Notes: generated by a model not told the origin, from the letters alone. Shown: positions 7,523 to 17,001, counted from the first letter of the stretch. The stretch: DNA of 64,000 nt from SKZT01 sp964478625 (GCA_964478625.1 CAYZJH010000007.1:1-64000); one strand, 5' to 3'. Numbers and translations are program-made.

Positions 7523-7543
7523 CTCGCTTTTATTGTTATTTTT

Positions 7544-7618
7544 TGGTAGGCACGATTGGATTTGAACCAACGACTTCTACCGTGTCAAGGTAGCGCTCTC
7601 CCCCTGAGCTACGTGCCT
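7544..7618 (-). tRNA. tRNA-Val(GAC)
   Basis: A full cloverleaf. The acceptor AGGCACG pairs with CGTGCCT, the D arm contains TAGCTCAG, and the anticodon stem CTACC/GGTAG holds loop TTGACAC with anticodon GAC. The T arm contains GGTTCAAATCC. CCA is encoded (7544-7546). The 3' end faces the integrase gene, so this is the likely integration site. Confidence 0.95.
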
Positions 7619-7778
7619 AAATAAAAAATTTTCAATATCATCGAATCAATTTCCTGTCAAGAAAAATGGTGAATTAAAGCAAGCGATTTGGATAGTATGA
7701 AGATGCCCTTGAGCAATGCTTATCATGTTGATGCCATGTCTCGGCAACGATAAGGTGGCCATTCGGATTTTCAAAATG

Positions 7779-8258
7779 TTAGGATTGTTTTTTTTTCAGA
7801 AAATGATCCGGGGCCTGAACTGCGACAACTTTGCCTCTTGCGCATAGGTCACCGGAAACAGAAAGTTCTGTTTCCACCACTACTTTTCTTTCCTTAATTT
7901 CAGTGATTGTGGATCGAAGTTCCAGAGGTCCTTCAATGGGTGTAGGTCTGAGGTAGTCCACATGCAAGGATGCCGTTAGGAATCTCAATAGCGGCTCCGT
8001 TCCCATGTCTCTTCCCTCGTGCCGGTACTTGGCTGCTGCCGCGGTGCCGGTTGAATGGCAGTCAATCAAAGAGGCGATCAAACCTCCGTAGACATAGCCC
8101 GGTATTGCCGTATGATAGGGTTTAGGGTAAAAAATACACACCGACTGTCCATTTTCCCAATAACTTTTAATGTGAAGTCCATGGTCGTTTAAACGTCCAC
8201 ACCCATAGCAGTGGCTAACATCGTCATCATAATAATCCTGAAATGATTTTTCTGTCAT
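7779..8258 (-). CDS. PaaI-type hotdog thioesterase
   Basis: A 159-residue protein with a single 4HBT hotdog domain. The segment A-I-P-G-Y-V-Y-G-G-L-I-A-S-L-I-D-C-H matches the H/P-G-x-x-x-G-G hot spot of acyl-CoA thioesterases (PaaI/YbgC-like). The N-terminus has a C-Y-G-C-G pair typical of one thioesterase subgroup. It probably hydrolyses an acyl-CoA, substrate unknown. The ATG has AGGAG upstream. It follows the amino-acid transporter genes on the same strand after 90 bp and may be transcribed with them. Confidence 0.8.
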   Translation of the reverse strand: MTEKSFQDYYDDDVSHCYGCGRLNDHGLHIKSYWENGQSVCIFYPKPYHTAIPGYVYGGLIASLIDCHSTGTAAAAKYRHEGRDMGTEPLLRFLTASLHVDYLRPTPIEGPLELRSTITEIKERKVVVETELSVSGDLCARGKVVAVQAPDHFLKKKQS

Positions 8259-8347
8259 TTTTCTCCTTTTGTTGTGGATCTGAAAAATGTGGAAAGTTAA
8301 AGATTATGAGCAGATATGCCTTGACAATACGCCTGTTTCTTTTTTGT

Positions 8348-9043
8348 TCAGTTGTGCTGAAAATTCATATAGCCTGTGAGGCGATGTTCTATTCTTTTAA
8401 AAATAAACAGTAATCCATAAACCAAAATGAGATAGAGGAGCGCTGCGAAAAGAAACAACTCATAAAATGCAAAACTTCTTGCGGAAATGACTCTTGCCAC
8501 ACCTGTGATGTCCATAAGGGTAATGATGGAAACTAAGGAGGACGCCTGAAGTAAAAATACCACCTCATTGGTGTATGCTGGCCAGGCAATACGAATCGCT
8601 TTTGGGAGAACAATGCGCCGGTAGAGGAGAGCACCCGACATTCCACAGGCTCTTGCAGCCTCGATTTCGCCATATGGAACGCCTTCGATCCCACCCCTGA
8701 AAATTTCTGCGGAATATGCTGCCGTATTAAGGGTGAGGGCTAGCACGGAACAAAAATAGGCTTCCCTGAAAAGATTCCAGAGTCCGACTTGGGAAAGAAA
8801 TTCCTGAAACTGCCCGCTTCCGTAATAGATCAGAAATATCTGAACCAAGAGAGGTGTCCCTCTGAAATAAAAAATAACCCCATAGGCCGGCAGTGAAATC
8901 AGACGGTTTTTTGAAACGCGCATCAGAGCTAGGGGTATGGCCAGGCAAAATCCCAATATAACGCTTAAACCGGTAATTTGGAGAGTGACTAAAGTGCCGT
9001 CCAGAAGACGTGGAATACTTTCGATAATAATTTGTAAATCCAT
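8348..9043 (-). CDS. Polar amino-acid ABC transporter permease (second subunit)
   Basis: A 231-residue HisM/HisQ-type permease with about five transmembrane helices and the EAA loop (E-A-A-R-A-C-G-M, x15, P-K-A). The true start is the ATG at 9043, two bases after the stop of the upstream permease. A longer reading to 9340 would run through that gene and is spurious. With its partner it forms the membrane channel of an importer for polar or basic amino acids. Confidence 0.9.
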   Translation of the reverse strand: MDLQIIIESIPRLLDGTLVTLQITGLSVILGFCLAIPLALMRVSKNRLISLPAYGVIFYFRGTPLLVQIFLIYYGSGQFQEFLSQVGLWNLFREAYFCSVLALTLNTAAYSAEIFRGGIEGVPYGEIEAARACGMSGALLYRRIVLPKAIRIAWPAYTNEVVFLLQASSLVSIITLMDITGVARVISARSFAFYELFLFAALLYLILVYGLLFIFKRIEHRLTGYMNFQHN

Positions 9044-9045
9044 GA

Positions 9046-9753
9046 TTATGCCTTCCGAACTCCTCGGTTTGCCCTTTTTTCCGCCCATTGCTGAAACAAA
9101 TTGGAAACGATGGTGATTGCCAGATAAAAAAGGGAGGCGGCAAAAAAACAGGTAAAAGGTTTTCGGGTGGCCCGCGCCGCAATGTCGGCATTTCTCATAA
9201 GCTCCGGAAGTTGAATAACTGAAATAAGCGCTGTGGCTTTGATCAGGACCATCCATACATTTCCGAGGCCCGGAAGGGCAAACCTCCACATCTGAGGAAG
9301 CGTGATTCTTCGAAAAGTTAGAAAGCCGTTCATGCCGCACGCCCTGGCAGCTTCAATCTGACCTCTTGGGACGGCAAGATATGCGCCTCTGAACACCTCT
9401 GTAGCAAATGCGCCATAGATAAATCCTATAGTTGCTACACCTGCAGAGAACGGATTGATTGAAATGTAAACGTTTTTACCAAACAGAGCCAATATGTCCT
9501 GAATGAGGGTGGGGGCTCCGTAATAAACTAGTAAAATGAGAACCAGTTCGGGCACCCCCCGAATGATTGTGGTGTAAGTCTCTGCAAAAAACCGCATGAA
9601 TTTGGATTTGGATATTTTGCATAGCGCCGCAAGCAGGCCGAGAACAATGGCAATGGCCATAGATAAAACGCCGACATAGACCGTTAATTCGGCACCTTTG
9701 AAAAGAAGTCCTCCATACCCCTGCAGGTCCAGCACCTGACTCCTCCAATCCAT
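9046..9753 (-). CDS. Polar amino-acid ABC transporter permease (first subunit)
   Basis: A 235-residue HisQ-like inner-membrane permease with the EAA motif (Q-I-E-A-A-R-A-C-G-M) near residue 150. It is translationally coupled to the second permease. The intergenic stem-loop at 9893-9934 separates it from the binding-protein gene. Its Shine-Dalgarno is weak, consistent with lower expression than the binding protein. Confidence 0.9.
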   Translation of the reverse strand: MDWRSQVLDLQGYGGLLFKGAELTVYVGVLSMAIAIVLGLLAALCKISKSKFMRFFAETYTTIIRGVPELVLILLVYYGAPTLIQDILALFGKNVYISINPFSAGVATIGFIYGAFATEVFRGAYLAVPRGQIEAARACGMNGFLTFRRITLPQMWRFALPGLGNVWMVLIKATALISVIQLPELMRNADIAARATRKPFTCFFAASLFYLAITIVSNLFQQWAEKRANRGVRKA

Positions 9754-9892
9754 CTCAATGGTGGTGGTACACGATTCATGATGAAACCTGTCGTTCTGAA
9801 GAAAGCCGCCATTTGATTATAAGTTGTTAAGCAAGTGCGTCTCGCTACCTCAGATTGGCAGGCAAATTTCGGTTTTGAATTGGTTTTTAAAA

Positions 9893-9934
9893 CAACCTGA
9901 GGTAGTGCATTGGAAATCTCCCTATCTCAGGTTG
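9893..9934 (-). terminator. Stem-loop between binding-protein and permease genes
   Basis: CAACCTGAGGTAG (9893-9905) pairs with CTATCTCAGGTTG (9922-9934) with one mismatch. No U-run follows. A hairpin at this point in ABC operons commonly protects the upstream mRNA from 3' exonucleases or partly attenuates, giving excess binding protein. That role is inferred. Confidence 0.55.
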
Positions 9935-9938
9935 CGGT

Positions 9939-10721
9939 TTAATCGTTACCATATACATCGAAGTTAAAATATTTATCATTAATCTTTTTATAGGTGCTGT
10001 CGGCACGAATTTTTTCAATGGCCTCATTTAAGAGTTTCAGCAAGTCTTCCTCACCTTTTCGGATGGCAATACCAATGCCGTCGCCAAACCATTCTTTGTC
10101 CGTGTATCCGGGACCGATAAAATCATAATCCTTGCCCGCATCGATGTTTAAGAATCCTTCCATTAACACCACGGCATCGGCAAACACAAGATCCAGTCTT
10201 CCTGAAACCAGGTCCATATTGGCTTCGTCCTGGGTGGCGTAGGATTTGATATTAATGTCTTTTCCAAAGTTGTCACGAATAAAATTTTCACTCACTGTCG
10301 CCCGTTGCACTCCCACGGTTTTGCCGGCAAGGCCTTCTTTGGTGATTTGAATATCCGTGCCTTTTTTGGCAACAAACCGGGCTGGAGTCTGGTAATACTT
10401 ATTGGTGAAGTCGACCCGCTGTTTTCTTTCTTCGGTAATGCTCATGGAAGCGATAATCGCGTCATACTTTTTTGCCAGCAGGCCCGGAATCATTCCGTCC
10501 CAATCCTGAGTGACAAACTCGCATTGCACACCAGCAGCTTCGCATAATGCGTTTGCAATATCAATATCAAAGCCTTGTAAATTCCCATTCGGGTCGATAA
10601 AGTTAAAGGGAGGATATGCTCCTTCTGTGCCGATGCGTATTTTTTTAATATCGGTTGCACCTACCGTGCTGACTGCAGCCCCTATCAGCAGAACCAATAA
10701 AACTGTCAATACTTTTTTCAT
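9939..10721 (-). CDS. Periplasmic polar amino-acid binding protein
   Basis: A 260-residue family-3 solute-binding protein. Residues 1-22 form a cleaved signal peptide (K-K, hydrophobic core, G-A-T). The mature part has E-G-A-Y-P-P-F-N, G-F-D-I-D-I-A and D-W-D-G-M-I-P-G-L, with S-I-T-E-E-R-K as in HisJ/ArtJ/LAO proteins, which suggests basic or polar amino acids. GGAGGG precedes the ATG. It is the second gene of the transporter operon. Confidence 0.92.
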   Translation of the reverse strand: MKKVLTVLLVLLIGAAVSTVGATDIKKIRIGTEGAYPPFNFIDPNGNLQGFDIDIANALCEAAGVQCEFVTQDWDGMIPGLLAKKYDAIIASMSITEERKQRVDFTNKYYQTPARFVAKKGTDIQITKEGLAGKTVGVQRATVSENFIRDNFGKDINIKSYATQDEANMDLVSGRLDLVFADAVVLMEGFLNIDAGKDYDFIGPGYTDKEWFGDGIGIAIRKGEEDLLKLLNEAIEKIRADSTYKKINDKYFNFDVYGND

Positions 10722-10768
10722 TTTTCCCTCCGTGTCAAATGGTTAACGTTAACAATCAGCGAACTCAA

Positions 10769-11560
10769 TCATAGGAACCCGGAAAGAAATCGTTTGCAAC
10801 GCTCAGAATCCGGGGATTTAAATACTTTTTGGGGGGGACCTTGTTCCTCGATAATTCCTTTGTCCAAAAATATGACAGATGATGAAACATCTCTCGCAAA
10901 AGCCATTTCATGAGTCACCACGATCATGGTTCTGCCTTCCTTGGCCAGATCCACCATCACCCTGAGAACTTCTCCGACAAGTTCAGGGTCCAAAGCCGAT
11001 GTTGGCTCATCAAAAAGGAGTACCTCTGGTTCCATGGCCAGCGCTCGTGCAATAGCAGCCCTTTGCTGCTGTCCGCCGGACAGTTGTGAAGGATAATAAT
11101 GAGAGCGATCCGCAATTCCAACTTTATCAAGATATGCCATGGCTTTTTCATGGGCATCAGCCCTGGGCACTTTCTGAACATGCACCGGTGCTTCCATTAC
11201 ATTATCCAGAACCGTCATATGGGACCACAGGTTGAAATGTTGAAAAACCATGCCCAGTTTGGTCCTGATCCTATCCACCTGTTTTCGGTTTTCCGGAATT
11301 GTTTCTCCTCTGCGGTTCTTTTTAAGTTTGATCAGTTCTCCTCCCACAATGATGTCTCCCGAGGTGGGCATTTCTAAAAGATTGATGCATCGGAGCAGGG
11401 TGCTTTTTCCGGAGCCGCTTGACCCTATCAGGGAAAGAACATCACCAACGTTAGCTTTGAGAGAGATGCCTTTCAGTACCTCGAGGGAACCGAAATTTTT
11501 ATGAAGATCCCGGATGGTAATTGCATTTTTTAAGGTCATAGCATGGTAGCCGATTTTCAT
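10769..11560 (-). CDS. Polar amino-acid ABC transporter ATP-binding protein
   Basis: A 263-residue HisP/GlnQ-type ATPase with Walker A G-S-S-G-S-G-K-S-T (about 47-55), signature L-S-G-G-Q-Q-Q, Walker B L-L-F-D-E-P-T and the H-loop T-H-E. It includes the insert typical of HisP-like subunits (K-K-N-R-R-G-E). It is the first gene of the operon. The start at 11560 or the ATG at 11539 cannot be separated, since neither has a clear Shine-Dalgarno. Confidence 0.92.
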   Translation of the reverse strand: MKIGYHAMTLKNAITIRDLHKNFGSLEVLKGISLKANVGDVLSLIGSSGSGKSTLLRCINLLEMPTSGDIIVGGELIKLKKNRRGETIPENRKQVDRIRTKLGMVFQHFNLWSHMTVLDNVMEAPVHVQKVPRADAHEKAMAYLDKVGIADRSHYYPSQLSGGQQQRAAIARALAMEPEVLLFDEPTSALDPELVGEVLRVMVDLAKEGRTMIVVTHEMAFARDVSSSVIFLDKGIIEEQGPPQKVFKSPDSERCKRFLSGFL

Positions 11561-11802
11561 TGAAGATTACAAAAAACTGAGCAGAATCTTTTCAGCTCCG
11601 AATATCCGTTGAATTAAATTCTTACTTAATTAATGGGTTACCGTCAAGGTGTTTGATGTCATCACCTGAAATTGATGAAATTGAAAGATAAAAAATGTCC
11701 CTTTTCTAACTGGTTGCAAAAATAGTTAAATAAAGATACAAGTAAATTTGTAAACAAAGCAAAAAATTATACATCATCAATGAAAGCGCAGCGAATTTCC
11801 AG
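11561..11802. promoter_or_regulatory. Divergent promoter region, ABC importer and photolyase
   Basis: 242 AT-rich bases lie between two divergent genes, so both promoters must be here. I did not find an unambiguous -35/-10 pair or operator. Confidence 0.4.
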
Positions 11803-13185
11803 ATGAAAGAACCGGACATTTTCGAGGCAAGGATTAAACCTCTGAATCAAAAGGGCATTCAGAAAGGAAGGTTTGTTCTCTACTGGATGCAACAGTCGCA
11901 GAGGGCCGAATACAACCATGCCCTGGAATATGCCGTGACGCAGGCAAATGATCAGGGTTTACCCGTGCTCGTGGTTTTCGGCCTTACCAAAAGCTATCCC
12001 GATGCAAATATCCGGCATTATACGTTTATGCTTGAAGGCCTTGCCGAAACCAAAAACACTTTGGAAAAGCGCGGTATCAGAATGATCATCCAGGAGGGGC
12101 ACCCTCCTGATGTCGCTTTCGGGCAAAGTTTGTCCGCTGCCATGGTGATTTGCGACCGGGGGTATTTAAAACATCAGAAAAGTTGGCGGGAAGAACTGGC
12201 TGCTAAAGTCTCGTGCCCTGTGATTCAGGTGGAAAGTGATGTGGTTGTTCCGGTGGGCATTGTTTCCCGAAAAGCCGAATATGCCGCTCGCACCATCCGA
12301 CCTAGAATCAAAAAAAAAATGGGTCCGTTTTTAAAGAAAGTCCCGGAAGTTCCTCTCAAGGTAGATTCCTTGTCCCTTCAACCGATTGAATTCGATTTAA
12401 CTTCTCCTGAGAGAGTTGCCGAAAACCTGGGTGTCGACAATGAGGTCTTTGCTGTTACCCCATTGTTCCGGGGAGGAACAAGTCAGGCCCGGAGTCGGTT
12501 TGGACAATTTTTACGCACAAATCTCGACCATTATGAACGGCACGGCAATCAACCCCAAACCGATGATATTTCTCATATGAGTCCTTATCTTCATTTCGGA
12601 CAAATTTCACCGGTTTATCTGGCGCTTGAAGTGATAGGAAGCGGTGCCGATCAAAATTCAAAGGATGCTTTTATGGAGCAACTGGTGGTGCGACGGGAGT
12701 TGGCGATGAATTACGTGGAATATACCCCTGGCTATGACCAATTCAGTGCGATTCCGGAGTGGGCCCGAAAAACATTGGATGAGCATCGGCATGATTTCCG
12801 TGAAGTCGTCTATAGCGCTTATCAGATGGAAAAGGCCCAAACCCATGATGAATACTGGAACGCAGCCATGCAGGAAATGAAATATACCGGTTTTATGCAC
12901 AACTATATGCGCATGTATTGGGGGAAAAAAATTCTTGAATGGTCTGAAACACCTGAGGGAGCTTTCCAGACGGCTTTATATCTCAACAATAAATATTTCC
13001 TGGACGGTCGGGATCCCAACTCCTATGCCGGCATTGCCTGGCTGTTTGGGCTCCATGACAGACCGTTCAGGGAACGGAACGTTTTTGGAAAAATCCGGTA
13101 TATGGCGGCATCAGGCCTTGAAAGAAAATGCGATATCCGATCCTATGTTAAAAAGGTTAACCATCGTATCAAACCGTTTTTGTGA
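11803..13185 (+). CDS. phrB: Class II deoxyribodipyrimidine photolyase
   Basis: A 460-residue light-dependent DNA repair enzyme that splits cyclobutane pyrimidine dimers using FAD. The N-terminal Rossmann-like photolyase domain spans about 20-160. The helical FAD-binding domain shows the class II signatures Y-M-R-M-Y-W-G-K-K-I-L-E-W and L-D-G-R-D-P-N-S-Y-A-G. The C-terminal signature is R-P-F-R-E-R-N-V-F-G-K-I-R-Y-M. Length is normal for class II. A light-repair enzyme suggests that the organism sees shallow or illuminated habitats. Confidence 0.95.
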   Translation: MKEPDIFEARIKPLNQKGIQKGRFVLYWMQQSQRAEYNHALEYAVTQANDQGLPVLVVFGLTKSYPDANIRHYTFMLEGLAETKNTLEKRGIRMIIQEGHPPDVAFGQSLSAAMVICDRGYLKHQKSWREELAAKVSCPVIQVESDVVVPVGIVSRKAEYAARTIRPRIKKKMGPFLKKVPEVPLKVDSLSLQPIEFDLTSPERVAENLGVDNEVFAVTPLFRGGTSQARSRFGQFLRTNLDHYERHGNQPQTDDISHMSPYLHFGQISPVYLALEVIGSGADQNSKDAFMEQLVVRRELAMNYVEYTPGYDQFSAIPEWARKTLDEHRHDFREVVYSAYQMEKAQTHDEYWNAAMQEMKYTGFMHNYMRMYWGKKILEWSETPEGAFQTALYLNNKYFLDGRDPNSYAGIAWLFGLHDRPFRERNVFGKIRYMAASGLERKCDIRSYVKKVNHRIKPFL

Positions 13186-13283
13186 TGTCAGAACGGGGTT
13201 TGGGACTGAAATGAAATCGAAATTCTCATGATCGCGGTCCTAACCGGCTTTGCCGGGAATGAACCGATAAAGGAGAAGGAAAA

Positions 13284-13946
13284 ATGGAACAGCTCAATGA
13301 GATTTCCTCGATTATTGCCCTAACTATGGGGGCTGCATGGGCATCTGGTATTAATCTTTATGCAGCCATACTGGTTTTGGGAATTTTAGGCACTACGGGC
13401 AATATCAGTTTACCCCCTGATTTACATATTCTCATGGATCCTCTGGTGCTTGGGGCTGCAGGGATAATGTATGCGGTGGAATTTTTTGCTGATAAGGTTC
13501 CGGGAGTCGACAACGGATGGGATGCACTTCATACCTTTATCCGAATACCTGCCGGAGCGTTAATGGCTGCGGGTGCCGTGGGGGAAATCAATCCGGCGGT
13601 GGCGGTGGCTGCGGCAATCCTTGGAGGAGGTATTGCGGCCGGCACCCATGCGGTCAAGGCGGGCACCAGGGTTATCATTAATGCTTCCCCGGAACCGTTT
13701 TCAAATATTGCCACATCTTTGGCCGAAGACATGGCTGTGGTTGCAGGATTATGGGTTGCCTTGCAGCACCCATGGTTTTTTATTGTCCTGATGGTGCTAT
13801 TTTTGATTTTTCTGATATGGGTCCTTCCAAAATTGTGGAGAGCGATCAAGGCGGTTTTTTCAAAAATTGCCGGATTTTTTAAAAGTGAAAAAAGGCCGGA
13901 AAATTCATCGTCACTTATGACAAATCATAAAAAAATTGAACACTGA
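13284..13946 (+). CDS. DUF4126 membrane protein
   Basis: A 220-residue protein with a DUF4126 domain. There are about five hydrophobic helices, with G/A-rich segments around residues 100-145 and a final helix near 165-185, followed by a basic cytoplasmic tail. AAGGAG precedes the ATG. The end overlaps or abuts the methyltransferase gene. The function of the family is unknown. Confidence 0.8.
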   Translation: MEQLNEISSIIALTMGAAWASGINLYAAILVLGILGTTGNISLPPDLHILMDPLVLGAAGIMYAVEFFADKVPGVDNGWDALHTFIRIPAGALMAAGAVGEINPAVAVAAAILGGGIAAGTHAVKAGTRVIINASPEPFSNIATSLAEDMAVVAGLWVALQHPWFFIVLMVLFLIFLIWVLPKLWRAIKAVFSKIAGFFKSEKRPENSSSLMTNHKKIEH

Positions 13947-13959
13947 ATTGGAAAAAATA

Positions 13960-14601
13960 ATGTCCGACATGATCTCAGAACCTGAAGCTTATTTCAGACA
14001 GTTTATCCCGGATCGGGATAGTTTTTTGAAAGACCTCGAAACAGAGGCGAAAAACCAGGAAATTCCAATCATTGGTCCACTTGTGGCAGAATTGTTATAT
14101 ATTCTGGTAAGAGCAACCGGTGCTGTTTCAGTTCTGGAACTCGGCACCGCCACGGGTTATTCCGGGATTTATTTGGGCAGAGCGGTTGCGGAAAATGGTG
14201 GACGGCTCCTGACTATAGAGTGGAGTACCGAGATGGCGGAGCGTGCCCGAAAAAATTTTCAAAAAGCCGGAGTTTCAGATGTGGTTGATATTCTGACAGG
14301 GGATGCTGTCGGGATACTTGAAACATTGAGCGGGTCGTTTGATTTTGCTTTTCTGGATATTGACAAGGAATTTTATGTCAAAGTATTGCCCCGTCTTCAT
14401 GGGCTCATGAAAACAGGTGGAATGTTGGTGGCGGATAATGTGGCATTCAGGGATGCAGACGCTTTTAATCACGCTATAGCTGAAAGAAGCCGATGGAAAA
14501 GTGTCAACCTGTTTGCGTTTTTACCGGGACATTCTCCGGAAAAAGACGGTTTGTGTATTGCCCTGGCACAGGGTGTGGAAGCGTTCTCCCAAAAGGTATA
14601 A
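13960..14601 (+). CDS. SAM-dependent O-methyltransferase (family 3)
   Basis: A class I methyltransferase of the caffeoyl-CoA/catechol O-methyltransferase family. The SAM-binding motif V-L-E-L-G-T-A-T-G-Y-S-G is near residue 60. A D-x-D-K acid pair follows (F-L-D-I-D-K), and A-D-N-V lies further on as in family 3. The ATG at 13960 gives 213 residues. A TTG at 13936 overlapping the previous stop would add eight. The substrate cannot be told from sequence. It is probably co-transcribed with the DUF4126 gene. Confidence 0.85.
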   Translation: MSDMISEPEAYFRQFIPDRDSFLKDLETEAKNQEIPIIGPLVAELLYILVRATGAVSVLELGTATGYSGIYLGRAVAENGGRLLTIEWSTEMAERARKNFQKAGVSDVVDILTGDAVGILETLSGSFDFAFLDIDKEFYVKVLPRLHGLMKTGGMLVADNVAFRDADAFNHAIAERSRWKSVNLFAFLPGHSPEKDGLCIALAQGVEAFSQKV

Positions 14602-14735
14602 GGATAAACCTTTTTGAATTGGTATAGGGTTTTTCAGTTGGACGGTACCGGCGTTTTCGTCATGTGGAGCATGAACCGGCATCCAAAAAATATCATTCAA
14701 GCTTTTATCAGATATGATCAAACAAGGAGGGAATA

Positions 14736-16265
14736 ATGAGAAAATGCTTTACCATGTTGGCCATAGCATTGATGGTGTTAAGCTCTTCCACGGTCTGGGG
14801 CGATAAAATTCCCATTAGTGACGCCACCAGGGATTGTCTTGATTGCCATGAATCCATCCATCCCGGAATCGTAGAGGATTGGAAAAAGAGCCGCCATGCA
14901 TTGATCACCCCTGAAAAAGCCATGGCTGAAAAAGGGATATCCCTCAAAGTATCCAGCAAAGATGTTCCCAAACAGTATAGGGATGTGGTTGTTGGCTGTG
15001 CCGAGTGCCATACCGGCAGAACCAAATCTCATCCCGACACGTTCGAGCATAATGAATACGAGGTTCATACGGTGGTCAGTCCCGAAGATTGTTCTGTCTG
15101 CCATAGTCAGGAAGTCAAACAGTATTCGGAAAACATCATGTCCTATGCGTTTACCAACCTTCACGACAATCTGTTATACCAGGACCTTCAGCATAGTATC
15201 CTGGGTAAACCGATCATGAAAAACGGTGAACTGGTTTTAGAACAGGCAAGTACGGAGACCCGTGAGGAGGCTTGCTACTACTGCCATGGCACCAAAATTG
15301 AAGTGAAAGGCTCGGAGACACGGGATACGGTCATGGGCGAGATGGATTTTCCAGTTCTGGCAGGGTGGCCAAATCAGGGCGTCGGCCGTATAAATCCTGA
15401 CGGAAGCCGGGGGTCATGTGCGGCTTGCCATCCCCGTCATTCTTTCTCCATGGAAACGGCCCGAAAACCCTATACCTGCAAAGAATGCCATGTGGGACCG
15501 GATGTACCCGCTTTTAAAGTCTATACATCCAGTAAACACGGCAATATATTCTCCTCGCTTGAAAAAAACTGGAATTTTCAGAGCGTCCCCTGGACAATCG
15601 GCAAAGACTTTCAAGCCCCAACCTGTGCGGGATGTCATATAAGCCTTTTGACAAATACGGAGGGAGAAGTCGTTGCCGAACGCACCCATACCATGAGCAA
15701 CAGACTTTCATGGCGAATTTTCGGACTTATCTACGCCCATCCCCAACCCAAATCTCCGGACACCTCCAAAATCCGGAATAAAGGCAATTTGCCGCTTCCC
15801 ACAGATTTTGATGGTGGATTTGCCTCGGATTTTCTGATTGATCAAGATGAGATGGCAAATCGGACCCGAACCATGCAGGGAATTTGTATGGCATGCCATT
15901 CGGAGTCATGGGTTAAGGGCCACTGGGCAAGATATGAAAGCACAATCAGGGAAACCAACGAAAAAACACTTGCAGCCACACAAATAATGCAGAAAATTTG
16001 GAACGATGGGTATGCCAAAGGCCCATCTTTGGGCAAAAGTCCCTTTGATGAATCCATTGAAAAAAAATGGGCCGATATCTGGCTGTTTTATGCAAACACC
16101 ACACGATTTGCCTCGGCCATGGCCGGCGGTGGTGACTATGGCGTTTTTGCTGATGGCCGCTATGATCTCAATCAGAATATCATGGATCTGAAGGACTGGC
16201 TGGATATTCGAAAAAGCATTTCAGAAAGTTCACAAAAACCATCATCTGAATCAGAGAAAAAATAA
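14736..16265 (+). CDS. Exported octahaem c-type cytochrome, hydroxylamine-oxidoreductase-like
   Basis: 509 residues with a signal peptide (1-22, ending V-W-G) and exactly eight C-x-x-C-H haem sites: CLDCH, CAECH, CSVCH, CYYCH, CAACH, CKECH, CAGCH and CMACH. This number and spacing, with a C-terminal helical domain containing G-G-G-D-Y and G-R-Y-D-L, fits the octahaem HAO/epsilon-HAO family. Members oxidise hydroxylamine or reduce nitrite and related nitrogen species in the periplasm. Direction and substrate cannot be fixed here, nor whether the haem-crosslinking Tyr is present. AAGGAGGG precedes the ATG. An ABC exporter follows after 40 bp. Confidence 0.88.
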   Translation: MRKCFTMLAIALMVLSSSTVWGDKIPISDATRDCLDCHESIHPGIVEDWKKSRHALITPEKAMAEKGISLKVSSKDVPKQYRDVVVGCAECHTGRTKSHPDTFEHNEYEVHTVVSPEDCSVCHSQEVKQYSENIMSYAFTNLHDNLLYQDLQHSILGKPIMKNGELVLEQASTETREEACYYCHGTKIEVKGSETRDTVMGEMDFPVLAGWPNQGVGRINPDGSRGSCAACHPRHSFSMETARKPYTCKECHVGPDVPAFKVYTSSKHGNIFSSLEKNWNFQSVPWTIGKDFQAPTCAGCHISLLTNTEGEVVAERTHTMSNRLSWRIFGLIYAHPQPKSPDTSKIRNKGNLPLPTDFDGGFASDFLIDQDEMANRTRTMQGICMACHSESWVKGHWARYESTIRETNEKTLAATQIMQKIWNDGYAKGPSLGKSPFDESIEKKWADIWLFYANTTRFASAMAGGGDYGVFADGRYDLNQNIMDLKDWLDIRKSISESSQKPSSESEKK

Positions 16266-16305
16266 GTTTCAACCCCAAAGGAAAATAAAAAAGATCAGTT
16301 AGACT

Positions 16306-17001
16306 GTGAAAAAAGACCCGATTGTCATAGCTGAAAAGTTGTCCCGGATTTACGTTATGGATTCGACCAAGGTGGTGGGAATCACCCATGTCGATCTTGA
16401 CATACTCGTGGGTGAGACGGTGGTTTTAAAGGGTGAAAGTGGATCAGGCAAAAGTACGCTGTTGGCTTTGATCGCCGCTTTGGATCGGCCTACGGGTGGG
16501 ATGTTGAAAGTTGCGGGTTACAATTTGCAGCGTTATTCGGAAGAGCGGCTGACCCGTTTCAGAAGAGAGGTGGTTGGTATGGTTTTTCAGAATTTCAATC
16601 TGCTGCCTACATTAAATGTTAAGGAAAACATCATGCTTCCGGGACTATTGGCTGGTCGTGACAATTTTTCGGTCAGAAAAAAAGCAGATCAATTGCTTCA
16701 GTGGCTCAGCCTGTCAAAGCGGGAAACCCATTTTCCGGCACAATTGTCCGGTGGTGAAATGCAGCGAACAGCTATTGCCCGGGCTTTGATCAATGACCCT
16801 GTCATTGTGCTGGCCGATGAACCGACAGGAAATTTGGATAGCCGCAATAGCCAGGCAGTCATGGATCTTTTTAAGGAAATTTCAGAAGACGGAAAAAGAA
16901 CCTTGATTATCGCCACCCACAGCACCATTGCGGATCATTTAGCTACAACACATCTGTACATAAAAGATGGAACCCTCGATCATGACACTGCCCGTGTCTA
17001 A
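16306..17001 (+). CDS. LolD/MacB-type ABC transporter ATP-binding protein
   Basis: A 231-residue ATPase starting at GTG. Walker A is G-E-S-G-S-G-K-S-T, the signature L-S-G-G-E-M-Q, Walker B V-L-A-D-E-P-T-G-N-L-D and the H-loop T-H-S. The D-E-P-T-G-N-L-D form is typical of the MacB/LolD/FtsE group that works with FtsX-type permeases. The next gene overlaps its 3' end by 20 bases, so the two are coupled. Confidence 0.9.
   Translation: MKKDPIVIAEKLSRIYVMDSTKVVGITHVDLDILVGETVVLKGESGSGKSTLLALIAALDRPTGGMLKVAGYNLQRYSEERLTRFRREVVGMVFQNFNLLPTLNVKENIMLPGLLAGRDNFSVRKKADQLLQWLSLSKRETHFPAQLSGGEMQRTAIARALINDPVIVLADEPTGNLDSRNSQAVMDLFKEISEDGKRTLIIATHSTIADHLATTHLYIKDGTLDHDTARV

Noticed and set aside
7456..7590. 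Open frame running from the integrase end through tRNA-Val
   Set aside because: It is a reading of the tRNA gene, a common false ORF.
8348..9340. 330-codon version of the second permease
   Set aside because: The extra N-terminus is the first permease gene read in another frame; the ATG at 9043 gives the normal size.
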